From positions 682,001 to 746,000 of the forward strand of contig NZ_JAHWQX010000003.1 of the NCBI RefSeq assembly GCF_019334345.1: 64,000 nt of DNA, given 5' to 3'. Source of the DNA: Neohoeflea coraliihabitans (GTDB lineage: Bacteria; Pseudomonadota; Alphaproteobacteria; Rhizobiales; Rhizobiaceae). Below are positions 18,861 to 30,473 of the stretch, piece after piece. Position numbers and translations under genes: made by a program. Every line of letters starts with the position of its first letter. The first letter of the stretch is position 1. The notes under the pieces are model-generated. The model had not been told where the DNA came from. It saw only the letters and a list, made by a program, of their open reading frames with translations, and searched no databases.

Positions 18861-20261
18861 TCAGACCAGCATGCCCATCGGGTTTTCGATATAGGTCTTG
18901 AACGCGCCGAGCACCTCGGCCCCAAGGGCCCCATCGACGCTGCGGTGATCGGTCGAGAGTGTCACGGTCATCACCGTGGCGACGGCCAGTTCGCCGTCCC
19001 TGACTATCGGCCGCGGCTCGCCGGCGCCGATCGCCAGGATGGTCGCATGCGGCGGATTGACGACCGCCGAGAATTCCTTGACGCCCATCATGCCCATGTT
19101 CGACACCGCCGAGGTACCGCCCTGGTACTCTTCGGGCTTGAGCTTGCGGTCCTTGGCGCGCTTACCGAGATCGCGCATCTCCGCCGATATCGCAGAAACC
19201 GACTTGGTCTCGGCGGCGCGGATGATCGGGGTGATCAGGCCGCCGGGAATGGAGACGGCGACGCCGATATCGGCGTGCTTGTGGCGCACCATATTGTCCT
19301 CGGTCCAGGAGACATTGGCCTCCGGGACATCGCGCAGAGCCAGGGCCCAGGCCTTGATGACGAGATCGTTGACCGAGACCTTGTAGACCGGACGGTCGTC
19401 CCGTGTCGGCGCGGCGGCGTTGATCTGGCTGCGCAAAGCGAGCAGCGCGTCGAGCTGACAATCGACCGAGACGTAGAAGTGCGGGATGGTCTGCTTGGCC
19501 TCGACCAGCCGCTTGGCGATGGTCTTGCGCATGCCGTCGTGCTTGACGAGCTCGTAGGAGCCCTCGGGAAACAGCTTGAGCACCGCATCGTCGGACATCG
19601 GCGCGGGACGCGATGCCTCCGCCTTGGCCGCAGCCGCCTGCGGGGCCTTGCTGGCGCCGCCAGTCATTGCCGCCTCGACATCGCGCTTGACGATGCGACC
19701 GCGTGGGCCCGAACCTTCGATGTCGGCCAGTTCGATGTTGGCTTCGCCGGCCATGCGGCGGGCGAGCGGCGAGGAGAAAATGCGATCGCCCGAGGACGCC
19801 GCCTTCTGCTGCGGCGCTTGCGCGGCGGAAACCGCCTTGTCGGCGATCGGCTTGTCTGCCTCTTTCGGGGCCTTCGTCTCAGTTGGGGTTTCAGCCTGGG
19901 TTTCAGACTTTGGCGCGTCGCTTGCCGCGCCGTTCGAGGCCGGTGCAGCGGCTTGCGGTGCCTTGTCCGCCTCCGGCTTTGCGGATCCGGCGGATTTGGC
20001 CGCTTCGGCGGGATCTTCGCCCTCGCCCGCCAGCACGGCGATCACGGCATTGACCTTGACGCCCTCGGTGCCGGCATCGACGAGGATCTTGGCGACCGTG
20101 CCTTCATCGACGGCCTCGACTTCCATGGTGGCCTTGTCGGTTTCGATCTCGGCGATGATATCGCCCGGGGCAATGGTGTCCCCCTCCTTGACCAGCCATT
20201 TGGCGAGGTTGCCCTCCTCCATGGTGGGCGACAGGGCGGGCATGGTGATGTTGATGGGCAT
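18861..20261 (-). CDS. pdhC: Dihydrolipoamide acetyltransferase, PDH E2 subunit
   Basis: The protein has 466 residues: one lipoyl domain with modified Lys43 ([11 protein letters not shown]), an Ala/Pro/Lys-rich linker (about 85-158), a peripheral-subunit-binding domain (about 161-198; [10 protein letters not shown]) and the acetyltransferase core ending with DHRSVDG (His439, Asp443). It transfers acetyl groups from lipoate to CoA and forms the PDH core. It starts 14 bases after pdhB. The first 70 residues resemble the lipoyl domain fused to PdhB. Confidence 0.97.
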   Translation of the reverse strand: MPINITMPALSPTMEEGNLAKWLVKEGDTIAPGDIIAEIETDKATMEVEAVDEGTVAKILVDAGTEGVKVNAVIAVLAGEGEDPAEAAKSAGSAKPEADKAPQAAAPASNGAASDAPKSETQAETPTETKAPKEADKPIADKAVSAAQAPQQKAASSGDRIFSSPLARRMAGEANIELADIEGSGPRGRIVKRDVEAAMTGGASKAPQAAAAKAEASRPAPMSDDAVLKLFPEGSYELVKHDGMRKTIAKRLVEAKQTIPHFYVSVDCQLDALLALRSQINAAAPTRDDRPVYKVSVNDLVIKAWALALRDVPEANVSWTEDNMVRHKHADIGVAVSIPGGLITPIIRAAETKSVSAISAEMRDLGKRAKDRKLKPEEYQGGTSAVSNMGMMGVKEFSAVVNPPHATILAIGAGEPRPIVRDGELAVATVMTVTLSTDHRSVDGALGAEVLGAFKTYIENPMGMLV

Positions 20262-20275
20262 CTTCAGACCCTCCC

Positions 20276-21694
20276 TCAGACCTTGTAGCAGACGGTTTTG
20301 ACAGCCTCGACGACTTCATCGACGCTCGGCAAGGCCAGTTTTTCAAGATTGGCCGCGTAGGGCATGGGCACATCCTTGCCGGCGATGGTGATCACCGGCG
20401 CATCGAGATAATCGAAGGCCTGCTGCATGACGCGGGTCGCGATTTCCGTGCCGACCGAGGATTGCGGATAGCCTTCCTCGACGGTGACCAGCCGGCCGGT
20501 CTTCCGGACGCTCTCGATGACCGTCGGCAGATCCATCGGCCGGATGGTGCGCAGATCGATCAGTTCGACGTCGATGCCTTCACCGGCCAGCGCCTCGGCG
20601 GCCTTAGTCGCGTAGGTCATGCCGATACCGAAGGAGACCAGCGTCGCGTCGCTGCCGGACTTGTGGATGCGCGCCTTGCCGATCGGCAGGACGAAATCAT
20701 CGAGTTTCGGCACATCGAAGGTCTGCCCGTAAAGGATCTCGTTTTCGAGAAAGATCACCGGGTTGGGATCGCGGATCGCGGCCTTGAGCAGGCCCTTGGC
20801 ATCAGCGGCGGTGTAGGGCATCACCACTTTCAGGCCGGGGATCTGCCCGTACCAGGCGGCATAGCACTGGGAGTGCTGGGCCGCGACGCGCGCCGCCGCG
20901 CCGTTGGGACCGCGGAAGACGATCGGTGCGCCCATCTGCCCGCCGGACATGTAGAGGGTCTTGGCCGCGGAATTGATGATCTGGTCGATCGCCTGCATGG
21001 CGAAGTTGAACGTCATGAATTCGACGATCGGTCGCAGACCGGCCATCGCAGCGCCGACGCCGACGCCGGCAAATCCATGCTCGGTGATCGGCGTATCGAC
21101 CACGCGGCGGGCCCCGAATTCGTCGAGCAGCCCCTGTGTGACCTTGTAGGCCCCCTGATATTCCGCGACTTCCTCGCCCATGACGAAGACATCGTCATTG
21201 GCGCGCATTTCCTCGGCCATCGCGTCGCGCAAAGCCTCGCGCACCGTGGTCGGGACCATCTCGGTGCCGTCGGGGATATCCGGATCTTCCGCTGTCTCGG
21301 CGATCACCGGCGCGGCCGGTGTCTTGGCCTTCTCGTCCTTGCCGGTGTCCTCTTCGCCCTTGTCAGAGGCTGGGGCTTGGCTTTTCGCCTCTTCCGGCTG
21401 CGGTGCGGAGTCGCCGGAACCACCCTTTTGCGCGGCCTTTTCGAGATCCTCGCCTTCCTCGGCGAGAATGGCGATCACCGCATTGACCTTGACGTTCTCG
21501 GTGCCGGCGGCCACGACGTGCTTGGCGATCCGGCCCTCTTCGACCGCTTCGACCTCCATGGTCGCCTTGTCGGTCTCGATTTCGGCGATGACGTCGCCCG
21601 CGGCGACACTGTCACCCTCCTCTTTCAGCCATTTCGACAGCGTGCCTTCCTCCATGGTGGGGGACAGCGCGGGCATCAGGATATCAATCGGCAT
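20276..21694 (-). CDS. pdhB: Pyruvate dehydrogenase E1 beta subunit with N-terminal lipoyl domain
   Basis: The protein has 472 residues. Residues 1-77 are a lipoyl domain with Lys43 in [11 protein letters not shown], followed by an acidic linker and the transketolase-like E1 beta domain from about residue 143 ([34 protein letters not shown]). With PdhA it decarboxylates pyruvate. A lipoyl domain on E1 beta is unusual among bacteria overall but known in alphaproteobacteria such as Zymomonas and Sinorhizobium. It lies 14 bases after pdhA and 14 before pdhC. Confidence 0.97.
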   Translation of the reverse strand: MPIDILMPALSPTMEEGTLSKWLKEEGDSVAAGDVIAEIETDKATMEVEAVEEGRIAKHVVAAGTENVKVNAVIAILAEEGEDLEKAAQKGGSGDSAPQPEEAKSQAPASDKGEEDTGKDEKAKTPAAPVIAETAEDPDIPDGTEMVPTTVREALRDAMAEEMRANDDVFVMGEEVAEYQGAYKVTQGLLDEFGARRVVDTPITEHGFAGVGVGAAMAGLRPIVEFMTFNFAMQAIDQIINSAAKTLYMSGGQMGAPIVFRGPNGAAARVAAQHSQCYAAWYGQIPGLKVVMPYTAADAKGLLKAAIRDPNPVIFLENEILYGQTFDVPKLDDFVLPIGKARIHKSGSDATLVSFGIGMTYATKAAEALAGEGIDVELIDLRTIRPMDLPTVIESVRKTGRLVTVEEGYPQSSVGTEIATRVMQQAFDYLDAPVITIAGKDVPMPYAANLEKLALPSVDEVVEAVKTVCYKV

Positions 21695-21708
21695 GGTCTC
21701 CCCTCCCT

Positions 21709-22788
21709 TCAGAGCAAGATGTCGGTGTAGAGCTCGGAAGCGTCGGGCTCCCGGTCGGACTGGGCAAAGTCAGCGGAGTCGGCGACGATCTCGCGCACCT
21801 TCTTGTCGGTCTGCTTGAGTTCGTCCTCGCTGGCGAATTTCTGATCGAGAATGCGCGCCTTGACCTGTTCGATCGGGTCGTGCTCGGAGCGCATCTTCTG
21901 CACCTCGTCCTTGCTGCGGTATTTCGCCGGATCGGACATGGAATGGCCGCGATAGCGATAGGTCATCATTTCGAGAATGATCGGGCCCTCGCCGGAGCGG
22001 CAATGGGCGACCGCTTCCTGACCGGCGGCATGCACGGCGCGAACATCCATGCCGTCCACCTGGTAGCCGGGAATGCCAAAGGAGTTGCCGCGCAGCGAGA
22101 AATTCGACTGCGCCGAGGCACGCGCCGTCGAGGTGCCCATGGCATAGCGGTTGTTCTCGATGATGTAGACGACCGGCAGCTTCCACAGCGCCGCCATGTT
22201 GAAGCTTTCGTAGACCTGGCCCTGGTTTGCGGCGCCGTCGCCGAAATAGGTCAGGCAGACATTGTCATTGCCGCGATAGCGGTTGGCGAAGGCCAGGCCG
22301 GTTCCGAGCGAGACCTGGGCGCCGACGATGCCGTGTCCGCCATAGAAATGCTTCTCCTTGGAGAACATGTGCATCGAGCCGCCCTTGCCGCGCGAATAGC
22401 CATTGCGGCGGCCGGTCAGCTCAGCCATGACGCCACGCGCTTCCATGCCGGTGGCCAGCATGTGGCCGTGATCACGGTAGCCCGTGATCACCTCGTCGCC
22501 CTCCTTCAGCGCCATCTGCATGCCGACAACGACAGCTTCCTGGCCGATATAAAGGTGGCAGAATCCGCCGATGAAGCCCATGCCGTAGAGCTGGCCGGCC
22601 TTTTCCTCGAAACGCCGGATCAGCAGCATCTCGCGATAGGCATCCAGTTCCTGCTCTTTGGAAAATTCGGTGATGCCGCCCTCGAGACCCGACTTGGACC
22701 CCGACTTGGGCCCCGCCTTCGAGCCGGACGCTTGCTTGCGCGTCGCGGGCTTGCGTGTGGAAGAAGCGGATGTCTTGCGCGGCGCCAT
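21709..22788 (-). CDS. pdhA: Pyruvate dehydrogenase E1 alpha subunit
   Basis: The 359-residue protein has the thiamin-diphosphate motif [20 protein letters not shown] and the [14 protein letters not shown] loop, which contains the usual regulatory-serine region. It forms the E1 heterotetramer with PdhB. The N-terminus has a Lys/Ser/Gly-rich stretch of about 35 residues. A GGGAGG sits a few bases before the ATG. It is the first gene of the PDH block, with its own predicted promoter at 22816-22844. Confidence 0.97.
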   Translation of the reverse strand: MAPRKTSASSTRKPATRKQASGSKAGPKSGSKSGLEGGITEFSKEQELDAYREMLLIRRFEEKAGQLYGMGFIGGFCHLYIGQEAVVVGMQMALKEGDEVITGYRDHGHMLATGMEARGVMAELTGRRNGYSRGKGGSMHMFSKEKHFYGGHGIVGAQVSLGTGLAFANRYRGNDNVCLTYFGDGAANQGQVYESFNMAALWKLPVVYIIENNRYAMGTSTARASAQSNFSLRGNSFGIPGYQVDGMDVRAVHAAGQEAVAHCRSGEGPIILEMMTYRYRGHSMSDPAKYRSKDEVQKMRSEHDPIEQVKARILDQKFASEDELKQTDKKVREIVADSADFAQSDREPDASELYTDILL

Positions 22789-22815
22789 ATTGTCCTCCCG
22801 ACTGATAGCCGGAAA

Positions 22816-22844
22816 ACCATAGGCGAAGGCCGTCTCGCCAGCAA
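22816..22844 (-). promoter_or_regulatory. Predicted sigma-70 promoter of pdhA
   Basis: Minus-strand TTGCTG (22839-22844), 17-base spacer, TATGGT (22816-22821), about 28 bases before the pdhA ATG. Confidence 0.5.
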
Positions 22845-22901
22845 GGTCAGAAACGCATAGCTCCTATGCTGACTAAACAGCTGAAAAAAGAGAACAAAAG
22901 A

Positions 22902-22913
22902 CAAGTTAACTTG
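22902..22913. promoter_or_regulatory. 12-base perfect palindrome upstream of the PDH operon
   Basis: CAAGTTAACTTG is a perfect palindrome between the ftsB stop and the predicted pdhA promoter, in an AT-rich patch. It may be an operator for a regulator of PDH genes; no protein is identified. Confidence 0.4.
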
Positions 22914-22920
22914 ATTTGAG

Positions 22921-23241
22921 TTAATCTTGGTGATCGACGAAGTAGACAACCTCGTCGGCGCGCGCCACGTTGAGCATGTAGCGGGCGCGTTCGTCGAGCA
23001 TGTCGGCCTCCATCGAACCATCGCTCATCAGGGCGACGCGGCGCTCAAGCGTTCCGCGATATTCCCTGAGCTGATCGAGACGGGCCGTCAGCTCGACCCG
23101 GCGCTCTTCGAGGTGCGACGAGGATTGCAGACCGAAGGTCCCATGCCAAGCATGAAACCCGAAATAGGAGAAACAGCCGAGCGCCAGTGCCGGGACAACC
23201 AGGCGGGCAAAGGTTTTCTTTTTTCTGAATCTGGTCTGCAT
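22921..23241 (-). CDS. ftsB: FtsB/DivIC-like septum formation protein
   Basis: The ATG at 23241 gives 106 residues. A basic N-terminus (RFRKKK) precedes one membrane helix (about 13-34), then a coiled-coil stretch (about 38-75) and the family end with ERARYMLNVARADEVVYF. This is the DivIC/FtsB family, bitopic proteins bridging FtsL and FtsQ in the divisome. The position between eno and pdhA is the usual alphaproteobacterial one. A TTG 11 codons upstream is the other possible start. Confidence 0.88.
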   Translation of the reverse strand: MQTRFRKKKTFARLVVPALALGCFSYFGFHAWHGTFGLQSSSHLEERRVELTARLDQLREYRGTLERRVALMSDGSMEADMLDERARYMLNVARADEVVYFVDHQD

Positions 23242-23386
23242 GTCCGGCTGCGCTTGAAGAGTGGATCGCAACAAGCTCGCAGATCATGCTTAAGAAGCGG
23301 TTAGCATCATCGCTGCGTTTTGACGGCGGCCATCGGCATTGTCTTTAAGCCGAAAGCAAAGGGCGCCGGCCCGGTTACACAATAGC

Positions 23387-23415
23387 AAAGGGCGACGCCG
23401 ATGGCGCCGCCCTTT
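23387..23415 (-). terminator. Hairpin terminator after eno
   Basis: On the minus strand AAAGGGCGGCGCC and GGCGTCGCCCTTT form a 13-pair stem with one G-T pair and a three-base loop, 25 bases past the eno stop. The T run is short. Confidence 0.6.
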
Positions 23416-23439
23416 GGGTCGAGTGTCAGGTGACGCCGA

Positions 23440-25206
<1,767 letters not shown>

Positions 25207-27345
25207 ATGAAAACCAGCATCAATCGCAGCCTGATCTATTTCGGAGCCGTCGTCATGGTCGGCCTCGCCGTCGCATTCGGCGTGATGAAATTCACTTACG
25301 AGGCGTTGAAGGTCAACGGACCGGCCTATCAGCAGATCGTCAACGGCAAAGACCTGATCGCCGACATCCTGCCGCCGCCGCTTTATGTAGTCGAATCCTA
25401 CCTTCTCGCCAATGAGAGCATGGTCACGCCGGCGGCGCGGACGAAAAATGTCGCGCGCATCGGTGAACTTGATGCCGAATATCAGGAGCGCAAAGCCTAC
25501 TGGGCGGCCTCGAACCTCGATTCGGCGCTGCTGGCCGAACTTCAGGGCGACGTTCTCGAATATGGCGACCAGTACTGGTCGGTGATGCTCAACCAGTTTC
25601 TGCCGGCCATTGCAGCCGGCGACAACGCAGCGACCAGCGCGGCGATCAGCCGGCTGTACACGGCCTTTCATACGCATGACGCGGCCGTCAACCAACTGGT
25701 GGCCAATGCCTCGACCTATCTGGAAGGCGCCGAGCAGTCGGCCCGCACCAGCGGATTTGTCTGGTCGCTGATCAGCATGGCTGCTGCCTTGTTCAGCGTG
25801 GTGCTGTTTGCTGGCGGGCTGTGGGTGTTCCGCAAGCGGGCGATCGTGCCGCTGACCGGCATGCGCGACTATATGGGCATTCTCGCCAAGGACGATTACA
25901 GCCAGGAAGTGCCATACGCGGATCGTACCGACGAAATCGGCGATATGGCCAAGTCCGTGGCGTATTTCCGCAACGAGGCACTGGCCCGCGAGGAAAGCCG
26001 GCGGCGCGCCGAGGAAGAAGAAAAGAATGCCCAGCAATCGGAAGCGGCGCAGGCCAAGGCACGCGCCGAGGCAGAGCGCAGCCGGGTCATCGAGCAACTG
26101 ACCGAGGGCCTGGAGCGCCTGTCATCGGGCGACCTGACCTGCACCATCGAGGAACCGTTTGCGGCGGAATACGAAAAGTTGCGCGCCGAGTTCAATGCCT
26201 CCATCGAAGGACTGGCCGTCACCCTGAAGGGGATTTCCACGGCAACGAACGAGGTGCGCCAGACGGCCTCCGAGATCGGCATGGCGACCGACGACCTGTC
26301 GCGCCGCACCGAGCAGCAGGCGGCCGCGCTCGAGGAGACCGCAGCGGCGCTCGACGAGATCACCTCGACGGTCAAGTCGGCAAGCGCGCGGGCCGAAGAG
26401 GCATCGGCCGAGGTCGGCACGGCCAAGTCCGGCGCCGAGCAGTCGGGCCAGGTGATGCGTGACGCGATCACCGCCATGGAGAAGATCGAGGCCTCCTCGC
26501 AGCAGATCTCGCAGATCATTTCGGTGATCGACGACATCGCCTTCCAGACCAACCTGTTGGCCCTGAACGCCGGTGTTGAAGCGGCGCGCGCCGGCGAAGC
26601 CGGCAAGGGCTTTGCGGTCGTGGCTCAGGAAGTGCGCGAACTGGCACAACGTTCAGCGACGGCAGCCAAGGAGATCAAGGCGCTGATCGAGACGTCGACC
26701 AGCCAGGTGAGCGGCGGTGTGGCGCTGGTCAACAAGACCGGGACAGCGCTGAGCGAGATCGAAGCGCAGGTTGGCAAGATCAACGAGCATATCCAGTCGA
26801 TCGTCACGGCCAGCCACGAACAGTCGAACGCACTCGGCGAGATCAACGCTTCGGTCAACCAGATGGACCGCGTCACCCAGCAGAACGCGGCGATGGTCGA
26901 GGAGACCAATGCGGCGACCCAGTCGCTGAGCTCGGAGACGGTCAAGCTCGAGGGTCTCGTCAACCGCTTCCAGATCAGGGGCGGGATGGGTACGGCGGCA
27001 GCCGCTCAGCCGGACCAGGCCCGGCGCGATAGCGGAGCTGCAGCGCGCCCGGCTCCGGTTCACAAGGCCGACCGGGCCGCCGATCAGGGTGCGGCCAAGT
27101 CCGCGGCACGACCGGAAGCGGCATCGCGCAGCAGCCGGCCGGCAAGTTCGCCGGCACGAGAACTGAGCCAGAAGGTGGCCTCGGCTTTCTCGACGCGCGA
27201 GACGGCGGACAGCGGCTCGGCTGACAGCGGACGCACGGTCACCCCGCCGCGTCCGGCCAATTCGGCCTCGGCGGCAGATAATGCCGTGGCGACCGGGACC
27301 GGCCCGACGATGTCAGCAGCCAGCGAGGGCTGGGAGGAATTCTGA
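25207..27345 (+). CDS. Methyl-accepting chemotaxis protein with GWEEF docking tail
   Basis: The protein has 712 residues from ATG 25207, chosen because the first membrane helix (8-27) starts right after it. A periplasmic sensor domain of about 155 residues is unassigned; it contains [17 protein letters not shown] near 56-72. TM2 (185-208), HAMP (about 209-262) and the signalling coiled coil follow, with the conserved tip [20 protein letters not shown] Pro/Ala/Ser-rich linker of about 110 residues ends in GWEEF, a known CheR/CheB tethering pentapeptide. No che genes are nearby, so it likely feeds a pathway coded elsewhere. The ligand is unknown. Confidence 0.93.
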   Translation: MKTSINRSLIYFGAVVMVGLAVAFGVMKFTYEALKVNGPAYQQIVNGKDLIADILPPPLYVVESYLLANESMVTPAARTKNVARIGELDAEYQERKAYWAASNLDSALLAELQGDVLEYGDQYWSVMLNQFLPAIAAGDNAATSAAISRLYTAFHTHDAAVNQLVANASTYLEGAEQSARTSGFVWSLISMAAALFSVVLFAGGLWVFRKRAIVPLTGMRDYMGILAKDDYSQEVPYADRTDEIGDMAKSVAYFRNEALAREESRRRAEEEEKNAQQSEAAQAKARAEAERSRVIEQLTEGLERLSSGDLTCTIEEPFAAEYEKLRAEFNASIEGLAVTLKGISTATNEVRQTASEIGMATDDLSRRTEQQAAALEETAAALDEITSTVKSASARAEEASAEVGTAKSGAEQSGQVMRDAITAMEKIEASSQQISQIISVIDDIAFQTNLLALNAGVEAARAGEAGKGFAVVAQEVRELAQRSATAAKEIKALIETSTSQVSGGVALVNKTGTALSEIEAQVGKINEHIQSIVTASHEQSNALGEINASVNQMDRVTQQNAAMVEETNAATQSLSSETVKLEGLVNRFQIRGGMGTAAAAQPDQARRDSGAAARPAPVHKADRAADQGAAKSAARPEAASRSSRPASSPARELSQKVASAFSTRETADSGSADSGRTVTPPRPANSASAADNAVATGTGPTMSAASEGWEEF

Positions 27346-27370
27346 TCCCGCTCAGACTTTGACCAATGAG

Positions 27371-27402
27371 ACGGCCGCCGGAGCGATCCGGCGGCCGTTT
27401 TT
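27371..27402 (+). terminator. Strong rho-independent terminator after the chemoreceptor
   Basis: A perfect 12-base stem, ACGGCCGCCGGA / TCCGGCGGCCGT, with GCGA loop, is followed by TTTTT. Outer bases CCAATGA and TCATTGG also pair, so it may serve kdsA from the other side. Confidence 0.85.
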
Positions 27403-27430
27403 CATTGGTGTTGCGGCCTGGCTCTTGCGG

Positions 27431-28279
27431 TCAGCGCTGTTTGGCAATTGCGTCGAAGGCGAGCAGGGTTTCGAGCAACCGCGGCATCTGGTCGAGCGGC
27501 ACCATGTTCGGGCCGTCGGATGGCGCGTTGTCGGGATCCTCATGCGTCTCGATGAACACACCGGCGACGCCGACGGCGACAGCGGCGCGCGCCAGGGTTT
27601 CGACAAATTGCCGCTGCCCCCCGCTGGAGCCGCCCTGGCCGCCCGGTTGCTGCACCGAATGCGTGGCATCAAAAATGACCGGCGCACCCATGGCCGCCAT
27701 GATCGGCAGACTGCGAAAATCGGAAACCAGCGTGTTGTAGCCGAACGAGGCGCCGCGTTCGGTGAGAAGGACATCGGCATTGCCGCTGCCGAGGATCTTG
27801 GCGAGCACGTTCTGCATGTCCCACGGCGCCAGGAACTGGCCCTTCTTGACATTGATCACCCGCCCGGTGCGCGCCGCGGCAACCAGCAGATCGGTCTGGC
27901 GGCACAGGAAAGCCGGGATCTGCAGAATATCGACCACTGGCGCGACCTCGGCGCATTGCGCCTCGGTATGCACATCGGTCAGGACCGGCAGGCCGAATTC
28001 AGCCTTCAGGTCTGAAAAGATCTCAAGGCTTTGCGCGAGACCAAGGCCGCGGGTGGCTTGCAGCGAAGTGCGGTTGGCCTTGTCAAAGGAGGATTTGTAG
28101 ACCAGGCCGATGTCGAGGTCCGCGCAGATCTCCTTGAGCCGGCCAGCCACTTCGAAGGCGTGGACGCGGCTTTGCATCTGGCAGGGGCCGGCGATCAGGC
28201 ACAGGCGGCCATCATTGGCGAAGCGGACGCCACCGGCGGCAACCGTGGCATTGGGCCTGTCGAATTGTTGTGCGGTCAT
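27431..28279 (-). CDS. kdsA: KDO-8-phosphate synthase
   Basis: The protein has 282 residues with family motifs LIAGPCQMQS, YKSSFDKANRTS and GLPVLTDVHTEAQC. It condenses PEP with arabinose-5-phosphate to make KDO-8-phosphate for the lipopolysaccharide inner core. Its ATG overlaps the stop of the upstream VOC gene as ATGA, so it is translationally coupled to it. In many rhizobia kdsA lies directly between pyrG and eno; here it is separated from both by accessory genes. Confidence 0.97.
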   Translation of the reverse strand: MTAQQFDRPNATVAAGGVRFANDGRLCLIAGPCQMQSRVHAFEVAGRLKEICADLDIGLVYKSSFDKANRTSLQATRGLGLAQSLEIFSDLKAEFGLPVLTDVHTEAQCAEVAPVVDILQIPAFLCRQTDLLVAAARTGRVINVKKGQFLAPWDMQNVLAKILGSGNADVLLTERGASFGYNTLVSDFRSLPIMAAMGAPVIFDATHSVQQPGGQGGSSGGQRQFVETLARAAVAVGVAGVFIETHEDPDNAPSDGPNMVPLDQMPRLLETLLAFDAIAKQR

Positions 28280-29184
28280 CGGCTTTCCTCGAAGGCGTAG
28301 AGGACCCCCTGCCCTTCCGCGGCATCGACGATCAGGCGGCCGGCATGCTCGCGGACCGGAATATCCTCATTTGCCAAAGCGCTGCGGGTGGCGTTGAGAT
28401 CGGCAACGCGAAACACCACGGCCCGGCCGCGCAGGCCACGTCCGTGGGCGCAGCGCCGCGTGCCGAACCAGTTCTCAAGGCCCTCCGGGGTCATGACGTT
28501 GATGACAGCCGCCTGCAGCGCGATTTCGATGCCGAAGGAATGGGCATCGACTTCACGATTGTCGGCCAACTCCTGGAGAAAATACTGGAAATCGGTGGGG
28601 TTGGGTTCCGACAGCACCAGTTCGGAAATGCCGGTGACGCCGTTGGCGTGTCTGGCGAACGAATTGTCAGCAGCCGGCGGCATGGCGTGGCGCTCGACGG
28701 CGACGCCGAAAAAATCCGGAGCGCGCAGATCGGCCGCAAACGCCAGCTCGAAGCGCGGATGGCTGGTGCTGCCATCGGCCCGCTCGAGCGGCCGGGTGAA
28801 GGTCAGGATCTCGCCGCCCGACTGGCCGTTTGCGGCAAAGCGCGCGTGGTCGGCGCCGGCGTCGCTGCTGGAAACGACGAGCGCTGACAGTCCTTCTGCG
28901 CCCTGGCGAAAGCGGAAGGCCTGGTCCCGGGCGACAAAGACATTGCCGGCGATGGCGGCCGCCTCGCACTCCTCGCGGCTGGCAATGGCGAGTGGCTCGA
29001 GATAGGAGCCATCGCCGAAAAAGATGCAGGCGTTTTCAGTGCCGAAGGGATGGCGCGCATCCGGCGCCACCTGAAAGCCAAGCGCGGTATGGCGCTTCCG
29101 GGTGGTGGCAAGATCGGCGACCGGCAGGACGAGATGGTCAAGTCGGCGCGCGGTGCGCTGGCGGGAGGCGGTAGGCGTGTCCAT
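28276..29184 (-). CDS. Glyoxalase-like (VOC) domain protein
   Basis: The ATG at 29184 has GAGGAG nicely placed upstream and gives 302 residues. The opening (RRLDHLVLPVADLATTRKRHTALGF) is the vicinal-oxygen-chelate fold start, and the fold appears to repeat in the second half (TGISELVLSEPNPTDF, VVFRVADLNATRSALA). It resembles the Glyoxalase_3 group. VOC proteins are metal-dependent lyases, dioxygenases or isomerases, or binding proteins; no specific reaction can be named here. The four-base overlap with kdsA suggests a link, perhaps only shared expression. Confidence 0.82.
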   Translation of the reverse strand: MDTPTASRQRTARRLDHLVLPVADLATTRKRHTALGFQVAPDARHPFGTENACIFFGDGSYLEPLAIASREECEAAAIAGNVFVARDQAFRFRQGAEGLSALVVSSSDAGADHARFAANGQSGGEILTFTRPLERADGSTSHPRFELAFAADLRAPDFFGVAVERHAMPPAADNSFARHANGVTGISELVLSEPNPTDFQYFLQELADNREVDAHSFGIEIALQAAVINVMTPEGLENWFGTRRCAHGRGLRGRAVVFRVADLNATRSALANEDIPVREHAGRLIVDAAEGQGVLYAFEESR

Positions 29185-29206
29185 CAAGGTCTCCTCAGGG
29201 TGCGCT

Positions 29207-29236
29207 CCCTTAGCAGGTCCGTTTGCCGCTAGGCAA
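29207..29236 (-). promoter_or_regulatory. Possible promoter of the VOC-kdsA operon
   Basis: Minus-strand TTGCCT (29231-29236), 18-base spacer, TAAGGG (29207-29212), shortly before the VOC ATG. The -10 is poor. Confidence 0.3.
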
Positions 29237-29285
29237 CCTGGACGGCGCATGCCGTGCCGGCAGCCAACACGATGGGCCGGCACCC

Positions 29286-29314
29286 TTGCGTTCGCACGGG
29301 ACCGGAGCTATGCC
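29286..29314 (+). promoter_or_regulatory. Predicted promoter of the carboxypeptidase gene
   Basis: TTGCGT (29286-29291), 17-base spacer, TATGCC (29309-29314), about 30 bases before the ATG at 29346. Confidence 0.4.
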
Positions 29315-29345
29315 ATGCACCAGTAAATCAACAGGGAAATGCGGC

Positions 29346-30206
29346 ATGATTCACAGTGCGGGACGAAGTGTGACGCGCACCGCGTTGGCGTTGTGGGTCG
29401 TCGTTCTCAGCTTTGCCGTCGGCGCCTGTTCGAGCACCGGTGCACTCGACAGCGTGCCCTATTCAGCGCCGGTTCCCGAACGGTTTGCGGCGATCGTCAT
29501 TGACGAGCGCACCAGCAAGACCCTGTATTCGGTGCGCGCCAATGAAACGCGCTATCCGGCCTCCCTGACCAAGATGATGACGCTCTATCTGCTGTTTCAG
29601 GCCATCGATTCGGGTCGCCTGCGCCGCGATTCGCAGATCCCCGTCTCGGAGAATGCGGCGCGGCAACCGGCATCGAAACTATATCTGAAAGCCGGTTCGA
29701 CGATCAGCGTCGATACGGCGATCCGCGCCCTCGTCGTCAAATCGGCCAATGATGTGGCGACCGCGGTCGCCGAGTATCTTGGCGGGGGTTCGGAAGAGCA
29801 CTTTGCGGCGCTGATGACCCGTCAGGCCCGGGCGCTGGGAATGTCACGCACCCGGTTCAAGAATGCCTCCGGTCTTCCTGATTCCGAGCAGACCACCACG
29901 GCGTCCGACATGGCGCGCCTGGCGCTGGCCTTGAAGAGCCGCTATCCGCACTATTACCCGTATTTTTCCCTGCGCAGCTTCGAGCACAACGGCAAGACGA
30001 TCCGCGGCCACAACAAGGTGCTCGACATGATGTCCGGCGTTGATGGCATCAAGACCGGCTATACGCGCGCCTCGGGCTTCAACCTTGCGACCTCGGCACG
30101 CAGCAATGGCCGGCGCGTCGTCGGCGTGGTGATGGGCGAGGATTCAGCCAAAGTGCGCAATGAGCGCATGGTGCAACTGATCCGCTACGCCGCACGGCAG
30201 CGCTAG
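29346..30206 (+). CDS. D-alanyl-D-alanine carboxypeptidase (low-mass PBP), probable lipoprotein
   Basis: The protein has 286 residues. A signal sequence with a lipobox-like end (SFAVGAC, Cys28) suggests a lipoprotein facing the periplasm. The peptidase S11 motifs are all visible: SLTK with nucleophile Ser73, SAN (KSANDVATA) and KTG (GIKTGYTRAS). Such enzymes trim the terminal D-Ala from peptidoglycan stems. The C-terminal PBP5 beta domain and the SPOR domain seen in some alphaproteobacterial homologues are absent. I chose ATG 29346 because it opens the signal peptide and has AGGGA upstream. Confidence 0.9.
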   Translation: MIHSAGRSVTRTALALWVVVLSFAVGACSSTGALDSVPYSAPVPERFAAIVIDERTSKTLYSVRANETRYPASLTKMMTLYLLFQAIDSGRLRRDSQIPVSENAARQPASKLYLKAGSTISVDTAIRALVVKSANDVATAVAEYLGGGSEEHFAALMTRQARALGMSRTRFKNASGLPDSEQTTTASDMARLALALKSRYPHYYPYFSLRSFEHNGKTIRGHNKVLDMMSGVDGIKTGYTRASGFNLATSARSNGRRVVGVVMGEDSAKVRNERMVQLIRYAARQR

Positions 30207-30234
30207 TTCCAGTCATTTATACGCCGTCTTTGTA

Positions 30235-30253
30235 GGCGCCGACGCGCCGTTTT
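30235..30253 (+). terminator. Weak hairpin after the carboxypeptidase gene
   Basis: GGCGC-CGAC-GCGCC followed by GTTTT, 29 bases past the stop. The stem is only five pairs. Confidence 0.35.
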
Positions 30254-30311
30254 GCGCTGTCCTCCCGTAGCGGCCTCCCGGTCTTGTTTGCGCCTTTCTT
30301 GCCGCTCAGGC

Positions 30312-30340
30312 TTGGCATTTGCGGCCGGGCGGTCTATGCG
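30312..30340 (+). promoter_or_regulatory. Predicted promoter of the SulP-Usp operon
   Basis: TTGGCA (30312-30317), 17-base spacer, TATGCG (30335-30340). It would give a leader of about 125 bases before the SulP ATG. Confidence 0.45.
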
Positions 30341-30473
30341 GGCCGGGCGCGCCGCGCGTGGCGGCTGCATTCATTTCATTTTCCTCAACCGGAGGCCGGC
30401 ACCGCCGATGCTCCGGCTGCAACCGCCAGAAGGGCCGCACCGGACCGATCTCCGCCGCGGCTTCCGAGAGCCC

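Noticed and set aside
23355-23397. Direct repeat AGCAAAGGGCG (two copies) near the eno terminator
   Set aside because: Only two copies; the second is part of the terminator stem. There is no sign of a mobile element or array.
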